Assembly (NCBI RefSeq): GCF_000003605.2
Contig: NW_003134346.1
Location: 641,447 to 664,183, forward strand
DNA length: 22,737 nucleotides
Direction: 5' to 3'
From: Saccoglossus kowalevskii
Taxonomy: Eukaryota > Hemichordata > Enteropneusta > Harrimaniidae
Made by a program: the position numbers and the translations under genes. Below, in pieces: positions 11,501 through 21,200 of the stretch; position 1 is the first letter of the stretch, and every line of letters begins with the position of its first letter. The notes below the pieces were generated by a model. It was not told where the DNA came from, did no database searches, and saw only the letters and a program-made list of their open reading frames with translations.

Positions 11501-14500
11501 TGTCAGAGTTCATGTCCGAATCTAAGAAGCAAAGCAACATACACCACATCTGCCCCAAGCTCCATGCAAATTCTGGAAGAATACACACACAATCGATGGT
11601 AGCAAGGGTACCCAGTGTCAGGAAGACGTCGGGTGTAATCCCGTGGTTGGCTAAACACTCATCATTTTAAAAAAAAGAGTACATAATGTCCACTTGCCTG
11701 GTTGGTGGCATATATGGTTGGGAATATAGCGTCCAGTCGAAGGGGACATAAAGCTGTTGGTCCCATATGCTCTGTACTCGTAAATATTCACATCATCTTT
11801 GTGACCCTCACCTGAGAATTCTAATTGGTTTCCATGCCTTTTATCTGGGAATTAAATAAATTAAATAATACAAAACTGGGTAGGCGTAAGATATTTTATT
11901 CTACAAAAATGCCTACACACTGAAAAATCTGAAGTGAACAGACATAATTGAATGACAATGCCTGATTGCAAATGAAATCATAGTCTTGTTTGCCTATTGA
12001 TTGATGTGACCTGCCCAATAATTTCACTTGGCTATATGTTTACAACTTTCGTTTCTCTTTTTCCATGCTTTCAAAAAAGTTTGGATGCACGTTTATTAGT
12101 CAAATACCACGTTCTTGCACTGTATGGAGTTGCTATATTATCCATTATTGTAATTTGGGACAACCCTTGATATTTGTCTCGTAGTGTAGTATAGTTGAAT
12201 GAAAAAAAAAGCCTCTCATGAGGTCTTTGGTACTTTGGTACTTAGCACTGAATTAGATTATTAGTTCATTGGATGGCTAAGTCAGCTTCCTGCATCTCCT
12301 GTCCAGTCATCAATGTGCCAGTATACAAAGACGTTCAGCGTGTTGAGTTGAACTATCACTGCCATTAACACCAGCAGTGCCAAGTAGAAGTACTCAAAAC
12401 AGGTACTCTACAAACTGCACAGGGGTTGGCTTACTGGGTGTATTGGTATGCGTAGATATGCATCATTGTCATGAATGGTGGTGAATGAAAGATATACAGT
12501 AACCATACAGTAACTCCAGCAACTGACACTGACTTGCCTGGTGACAGAAATTCTACTTACAGGCCTGGTAGCAGTGTTGGAAACAATCATGCAATCACGT
12601 GGGAAAACGTGTCTGACTGTGATGCGATCCCCGTTCTTGCTTGTGATCATAGTTTGAAATGTCTCAGTGCAGTGAGTTATTTGTTTGGTGTTATGTCAGC
12701 TACACTTGATGTCACCTCTTATTTAATATGTCGATTTCATACATAACATTATCCACGTTATCCACATTAGTCATACAACATTAAATAGATAAACTAAAAA
12801 TCCTATTCAATCTATTCATATAGGCTGGCCCAGTCACATACACCGTTACTCCTAAGGTGATTTTCTCGACTAAATTTTCTTTCGGGTTTGCGGCAAGTTG
12901 GTATCGGGGTCTTACACGTGTTGGAATTGGATTCGATGGAAGGCTCACAGAGTCTGTTAAAGCTGTATTGAAATGGAACCAATCGTGAGTAAATGTGTAA
13001 ATAAGATGATTGTGATATGGAATTCCTTATACTCAAACGCATGTGGTTCGCAATGACATAATGTAAATTGAAGGAACTGAAATACACGTATCCATACCAA
13101 TAAAAACAATTAAATAAGTTCGGTGGTTATATATACTATATCAGAATCCTGATCCTACCAAACTGCCATTTCTACATAGGGGTAGTAAAAAATGGTCGTA
13201 CAACCTAGTTGATGTAAGTGTACTAACGTTCCTGATTCCAGTCATCAATATACCGGCATGTCTACATTTTGTGGTTGATTTCAAAGCAGGCATAGGATAT
13301 GAGGTATGACATTGTTGTATGTGAATGATCTAATGATCCTGACTTAAGTTAGCAGCCATAAATGAATGTACCGGTACATTTTAATTGATAAATAATATGG
13401 ATTTTTATGAACAAGTGTATTAGGTTCAATGTAAATTGTCCTTATTTCAGATTAAAGGGTCGCTTACTGGGGAAGTTGGAGCCTCTGCCAGTTTATCAGC
13501 TGGGGCGGAATGGAGGAAATCGAAAGGAATCCGAATAAAATTTCCAACGGTATTATCGTTTTTTAAATCTTGCAAGGAGATGCTAATTTAGAACATATAT
13601 ATGTGCTTTTCACTACATTTGCGTAGAGAGAAATAGGTCAAAATTGAATATAATTCAAAATAATAAAGTTCAACAATTTGATTTAAATAAATACGCAAAT
13701 TGTTAAAGATGACTCACCAACATCAAGTTGAAAGAAGTAAAAACACTCAAATGTAATTAGTCTTTGTTTTAGCTGTGCATAGTAAACTCCGTGCTAAATT
13801 CACACTAACTACTCTACTAAGGTACGTGTTGTAGTTTTATCGAACATGCCATACATGCCAGAAATGTAATGCCCATTTCAATTTGCTCATTACAAAACAG
13901 CTTAACTTCAAACCTATCATTAAAGCCAGTGCATCATTTCCCGAATCCGGCCTTGCTAGTGCATTTTCTAATGCAGCTGTTATTCCAAAATTTGAAGCTC
14001 GTATTCCATCCTTCATGAAAGAATTAACGAAGCTATTGCAGAAGCTGCCTTGGTGGCTGAAAAAGATATTAGGTAAGTTACAATTACAAACACTGATGGT
14101 AAACTATCATTACAAACTATATATAATTTTGATATCGATCACTTTGTTTTGCAAATTGTGGTATTGAGAAGAACACCCATCCCAGCTTTGGTTAAGACAC
14201 TTGACAGAATAATAATCTCGTCCAGTTGACAATGAATCTGGTTTTCGAAAGTTCGAGCATGATACAAGCCATGACGAACTAGTACATGCTAGCAATATTA
14301 CTTTGTGATCGAGGCTTTCATTACGCAATATATATGTGATGTCATTATATTATGGATATAATGATGGTTTTTCGAAGGTTGTTCGTTGTTCTCGTAATGT
14401 CTGACTGATATTTGACTGATATTTCTGACTGTGCAATAATGACCACTGTCTAATTTCAAATCATTTGCTAGGAAAGGAAATAATGGGATTGGACTAGCTT

Positions 14501-17500
14501 TAAACTTTCTGTGTGCCGACAAGGTTTTCTACATACATATACAAATTTGGCATACATTTTGGGGTATATGATATTACGTATGTGTTTACACAAATTGAAA
14601 CTATTTTTTTGAAAATGGTGATAATAAACTATATCAAAATCTAAGCTCAGACACAGTGTAAATATCTTTGTTCATTACATTTATTTTTGTCATTATTAGG
14701 AATCAAATCCAGTGATAAAAACGCACTTGGGATAACACTTGACATAAAAACGTCAATTGAAGGCGAAGCAACTGCGGCACTTTGTGATGGAGCGTGTGCA
14801 GATCCTAAAGAACAGATCAGAGTGGACATGGAAGGCGGAATACCTGGCATAACAAGTGATGCAAAAATTAAGCTTTTCCGATTTATCGACATAAAAAAAA
14901 TATTTTTACTATTGAGACTCCAGATTGGTATGGCACGAAAGGGTAAATTTAATTTATATGACAGAGTGTCTTAACTAATTATGCAGTGAAACAATTGCTC
15001 TATGATTAGTCTGATTGCTAGGAGTGAGAGTTGTACAGTTTTGTATATTAATTGTTGGTTTTCTATTCCAAAGGAAGTAAACATGACGATGTATATTATG
15101 CATAATTGAACGATTGTACAAACAAATCTTAGTGCTAAAATGTGAGTTTAATTTTTCTGTTTAGATGGTGTCTTCCATTTTTTCCTTGTTGTCTGTGTCC
15201 TGATGGTTCACCTGGCATATTGGATTTGAAAACAAAAGAGTGTTTAGGCTGCAAGTGTTGGTGTGACCCACCACAGAATACAATTGAAGGCACATTGGTA
15301 AGGTCATACAATCTGGTTATTATAGACTTTGTTTGTTAATTAGTATTAAATGCTATCTTTACATAATTACCTATGATTTATTTTGACGATTGTTTTTGAC
15401 TGAATCTGATGCTAGGATAATGCATTACAATGTCACATAGCCTTTATGATAAGAAGATGGTTTCATAGATGACTTTCTTTTTTTAGGAAAATGATATTTA
15501 GCAAATAACAGTGTTTGACCATGTGTGGCTTGGTACATGCATATTGTGTGGTGTACATTTTTGTCTTTTTTTTTTGTGACTTCGGATTACGATTGTCGAA
15601 TTGATTCTTCACTTGCAATATTTGTGATAAACCAGAATAGCCAAAGATGCTATATATTAGATAATAAGTGGAGATCGTTTTCATAAGTAACTATTGAAAA
15701 TAGCTAGACGTTTCGAGCAATGGGTCTTTATCTTTAGCACAGAAGGCATTTAAATGTATTAACAAAGATACCCTATGTGTCTGAATTAAATGGTGGTATT
15801 CATGGCTGATTATGTACTCAAATCAGTAGATACCAAGTTGAAGTCCAAAATGTCCACACTAATGGGTGTGACTTTGGGGATCATCGAAGATGCTGATAAC
15901 AATATAGCATATGCAATAATGAGATAAATATGTATACTACATATGCACGTTTCTGCACATTGATATTTCTGGACGGAAATGTTTGTTCTGTTTTCGTCAT
16001 AAAAGTTGTTATCCTGTTTCATTTTTGTTGAAACTAAATACTATACATCTGTGAACGATTCAGAATGCATCAAAGACATATTCAATGCACTGGGGTGATA
16101 CGTTACATAAAAAAGTTATAGTTTATCCATTTGCAAAAGCAGCAATATATGTGGATGGCGCAAGTGATTTTATAATTGTATAGTATATATATGTTATTGT
16201 ATTATCAGATAAATAATATCTGATTTTACCGGGAATTTGTGTCATATTGTAGAAGAAAAATGGAGAATGCGAGTGTGAAAAATGTCCAGATGGCACGTTG
16301 AAGAACCCAAACATTGTTCCAGAATGCCCATGTAAGTGTGAGAATGGGACTACCATGGAGATGAATGACGACAAAACATGCCCAGTAAGTATTTTAAACT
16401 ATTCAATTGATTGCAAATATTTCTATGCATGGGAATAACTGTAAAATGTTCTTGATATATACATTTGCATGTGTGGATTGTACCTTGAAATTCATTTGAA
16501 TACTTTCTTTCGAGTCTGTTATCTTGTTATCAATTAGCGACAGTCTGAGAGTGTAAATAACAGACCGGGAATTGACTAGACGAGACGAACCAGACCTTTA
16601 CGAACCGACCCCCTAGTAATTTGGTGACTTTTAAAAAGGTCGATACTGAAAACGTTTCATATATTTAAGTTTCTTTAGGTATGTCTAATTGAGAAGCGTA
16701 TTTAATAAGAACATTTGGTTGAAAATGAGCATTACTAGTATGTATTACTGTCAAACTGTGATGGGCTGCGAGATCACCTCCATAATTAGGCATATATACG
16801 AGACATAAATATGCTAATTAATATGCAGAATTTCGCATATTCTCAATTGTGTTTTGCACACAGGTATCAAAGATAAAAATCTGAGCATCATAGCATGGGC
16901 CAACTGCAAAGGGTTGTTCATTTTCTAGTTAATTTCTGTAGCTGTTGTTCATATTATAACAATAAAAGTATATTCATATTTCCTCTGATAAAAAAATCAC
17001 ATTTCGTAAACCCATCTACATGCACTTATATAAATGACAGGTACATTTGAGAACAACTCTTATTTTCAGCATCAATGTATACAATGAATCAATAGATTCG
17101 AGTGTTGCCTATTGAAAATGCTTACTTGGCAATTCATTTAAACAGAAACTGATGCACATCCACAGTTTTCTTTGGAAACATCAGACAACGTTAACGATTC
17201 ATGCACATCTGTTAATCGTGTGAAAAAGATACATGAATGTCTGGTTTGTCAATAGTCACTGTCTGTATGTACTATGTGCCGTTTTTTGCATTTTTCTCCA
17301 AGCACTGTTAATTCAAGTATGATGCGGTTAATTATCGGTTAATTATCGTGTTGTTAAACTAATCGTTAGGTACCAGGGATCGGGGGGGGGGGGGGTTCGC
17401 AATCTTTCGACTGAGCAAAGACACACACACAGGTAGAATACGTGTCAACTTCTAGACTCAGTCGTCCGCCAAGACTCCAAGACAGAATGCCTCAGGAAAA

Positions 17501-18231
17501 AAGTACCCCCAAGACTCTCTCAAGGCTGACCCAAGACTGCCTTCGTCCCATAGAGATCTCTCTCAGACTGACCAAGATTCGCTTTATTCACTTCTCATGC
17601 CTCAACCAATTACGAGGGAGTTTAAAAGCTTAAGGCGTAGCCTCCAACCATTCCACTCATATAGCCAATCACACGAAGTACATAACACTAATATCTACTG
17701 ATTAATCGTCTACTATATTAATAAAATACACATACCAAACTGTCAGAAATAGTTTCAGTCAATGATTTCAGTTCTGACCAAGGCGCCGCATAGGTCTAAA
17801 TGGTGACAGATTATAGAAATGTGTTGAATGATATAAATCAGATATAAACTAGAACAGTTATAAGTCGTTTCAGTGGCTGATCCTTTAGACACATAGAAAT
17901 AAATCATAACACAAGTTCGAGTTACTAAATGTGGAAGTCCAACAAAAACAAAACTTGAAGTTCTGTTAACTGAACCTTGAGTTACAATTGGGGCGTGGTT
18001 TCACTGAAGTGGGCGTGGTTTCCGAAATATGGGCGTAGTAATTGTTGTAACTTGAAGTTTCGTAACTCAATGTTCGTTACTCGATATCCGTAACTCGAAC
18101 AATTCAGCATCTCAACATAGAGCTCATCAAAACATAAAGCAGTCGACCGCCCATCGTCCAGTACATTTATATGCACTGAATCTCGTCCAGTGATTTAATG
18201 TTATGCAAGTCAAAATAAAGGATAACAGTAT

Positions 18232-18270
<39 letters not shown>

Positions 18271-21200
18271 TTTGCGAACATTTATAAATTTCTCATTCGG
18301 TCATACTAAAATCAACAACGAAACGCGCGAGTATCCACCGTTTAAAAAAATCATCAACGGGAACTGTTCATATAGAGTTGGTTCGTCTCGTCTCGATCCT
18401 GTTTTTACATTTTGCTTCAATAAGCTGTCGTTCATTGTGTTACAAGGAACTCACGACTTCATAAATGTCATCTTGCATGGTATTTTTATCCATTTCCAAC
18501 TCTCATTTTATGTATCCCAATTCCTTACAATGTTATAGTGTGAATGTCCGTGTCCAGATGGCACTACCAAAATTGTGACTAAAGATGGATGCCCCTGTTT
18601 CTGCAAATGTCCGGATGGTTCTCTCGGTAACATAACCAGATATGGATGTGAATGTGATGATGATTGTGTATGTGAGGAAGATGAAGTTCAAGTTATAATA
18701 GATGGTGAATGTTTTTGTAGACCAAAGTACAAATGTGGCATATACCCAGTGTGTGTCCGTGGAAGAAAAGGCGAAAACTGTACTGAACCAGATTGTACAC
18801 CTTGCTCTTCATATCCATATGGTACGTTGAACAACTTCTTCACATGGATTATGCAGAGTGTCTGTTTTTGCCATTATTATATCAGCAATGAACAAAAGAA
18901 ATACTCATTAGGGTTGACTTAGTGCAAATTTTAAGTTACAATAATTACTATTTGAATAATTCACAACAGAATGTTCCGGACATGGTACATGTGTTGCGGG
19001 TAAAAAGTGCACTTCTAAGTGTAAATGTGATCCGGGATGGACTGGCAATTGTTGCTATAAAAAAGGTCAGTATGTGATTAAAAATTCCCGAGTTGATAAC
19101 TTTTGCGCAGGTATCATTTGCGTGCTCGCTCATAATGTGTTAAGAGCAACAAACCGGAAGAAGATCGAGGCTAGAGACAAAATTTCCTTGGGCAAAAGAA
19201 ATACGACAAAATAAAAGTGTCAATGTCTTTGAACTAACACTCATCAGCCTCTGACTATGTATCATCCAAATATGTCTAAACAAGAACAACACACATGTAA
19301 AATTTGTTTGACCAAAGCAGAATAATTTTTGGATTTGCGTGGTTCAAAATCTATGTAACGTCTTATTTAATCAGTAAAACTCGCACACATATATACCTTG
19401 TACTTTTCAGTTCATCTTCTCTGCAACAAATCGTCCTTTTGATTCACGTTTCCCTCTGTCTTATACAGATTGGACTGTCATATTTTGTACCCACATTCCA
19501 TATTTACTCCGCATCTTTAATAAATTGTTTCAAATATTTGCAAGTAGGTTACACATGCACAAAGAGAAAAGACATTGGTCCCTGTCAATTCTCTTTGTTT
19601 ACCAATTTCATTTCGTCTGTATATATCTTTTTCTCAGATGGCTCTGATGTAAGGGATCCCCATATACGAACATTTGATGGACTGAAGTATGATTTCCAGG
19701 GCAATTGTTCATATGTTCTTGTGCAAGACTGTATACATAAAAATCCAGATTTTGTAATAATTGCTAAACACCGTTCTACCAAAATGCGTCATGGTAGGCA
19801 TTATGCAGTTGTTCATGGTGCTAATATTTTGGTCGGAAATGACTATGTAAAACTGCTTCAAGGCAGAGAGGTTCTGGTAAGTCTTAACGCTGTTTTTGTA
19901 ATTCCAAATTTCTTATTTGCCCAAATGAATACCTTAATACTTTGCTGATTTTGTTGTACAATACCTCACTACTAAAATAAGCCAATTAATTTCACTTTCA
20001 GTCAACCACAGTGCCGAATCAACATATGGAGTAATTTGTTTCATCTCAGAATATATGTAAAATGTATTAAAACGTTTATTAAAGCGAGTTCGAAGTGTAT
20101 GACCATCGCAAACAATTCTATTATTGCATTTACTTTTCAGTTAACATTTTACACATTAGCATTTGTACCAGTTTAATCTGCTCCTAACTATGACGTAAAC
20201 ACATTTTCTTTGAATAGTAAGTTTTAAAAGCAAATATTTATATTTCGACTGGCCAGAACAAATTCTCTTAAAGTCTGAAATTCAGTCTGAAAACATCAAT
20301 CAACAAATATATTCCCGTATTACAATTGTCACAGTTTACAACACATCGATTTGTAATCTCTGAAAATGTATCTACAATTCACTGTGCTTCTTTCAGTTAC
20401 ATGTATGGGCGAAGTCCTTAATTAAACTGTGATAAGTAGTTTGTGGAGGTTATTTAAAATGTTGAACTATTTCTTAATATGATCTTCGTATATCATGTTT
20501 GTGCGTGTATTAGGTTAATGGTGTTATTTCCAGCAACAAATACATGAACCTCAGCTCTAACCTTGTGATATTCACTACGGACATTGAGGTCAGGGTGAAG
20601 GTGATGCAAAGTTTGGAAGTAGTATGGGACGGTGACAGGAATCTCCATGTTTCGATTTCGTCCAAGATGTCTGGAAAAGTGTGTGGTTTATTAGGGGACG
20701 ATGACAATGATGACACTGATGATTTTATTAAACCTGATGGCACAATGGCTCAAACTATTGAAGAATTTGGAAACAGTTGGCTGGTGCCTGGAAGGTACGT
20801 AAACTTCTAGACTGAAAACAATATTACAGAGAACTTAATTTATATCTTCAACAAGTTCCACATCCGCGAGAAACGTGTTATCACGATCAATGCATTCAAT
20901 ATCACTGTTCGATTCATAGCAAAGTCCATCGATACAAAGATCCCTTTAACACGCGTACATTTAATCCTATATAGAATGTGTGTTCTCAAATGCTAATCTG
21001 GTAACGTTATTTGTATTCACAGTTGTAATGAATAAAGAGAAGACACAGGATTTGTATAACGGCTGATAATCACTACAATAGTTGCATGTGTGCATGCTTC
21101 ATCCCTTTAACCTGTTAAGATTCAAGAAATATATACCCCATGCACAAAGACATATGGATATTTAATGTATTGAACACGTGTTTTATTAAAAACTACGGAT

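Larger units (their letters stand above)
10913..12823 (+). other. Intron 14 (1911 bp)
   Basis: It holds a TTTA microsatellite, a triple GTAAGT repeat (11363-11383) and an antisense reverse-transcriptase remnant (about 12290-12480). Exon 14 (phase 0) joins exon 15 (phase 0) directly to give ESITLS-AGPVTYTVTPKV, a continuous beta-strand pattern, so no coding exon is needed between them. Confidence 0.75.
16385..18538 (+). other. Intron 21 (2154 bp), longest intron, repeat-bearing
   Basis: It contains a tandem 11-mer (17325-17346), a G14 run (17382-17395), a stretch with several CCAAGACT copies (about 17470-17575), a fold-back element (17915-18100) and an ATTT microsatellite (18230-18273). The part 16385-17320 shows nothing definite. 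Confidence 0.7.

Noticed and set aside
12534-12672. Plus-strand open frame ending CDHSLKCLSA before gtgagtt, resembling an exon
   Set aside because: No acceptor gives the phase 0 entry that exon 14 requires without a stop; exon 14 joins exon 15 smoothly without it, and the minus strand here carries reverse-transcriptase relic sequence.
17442-17633. Open frame with several CCAAGACT copies
   Set aside because: Low-complexity direct repeats in an intron; no start context or homologous motif. Possibly an old repeat fragment, too weak to annotate.
18203-18538. 111-codon open frame starting in the ATTT microsatellite
   Set aside because: The first part is translated simple repeat and the rest has no coding character; it ends at the exon 22 acceptor.
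19304-19637. Hydrophobic open frame upstream of exon 24 that could look like a membrane protein start
   Set aside because: T-rich intron sequence. The vWD hallmark begins directly after a strong acceptor, and exon 23 phase 1 joins there.
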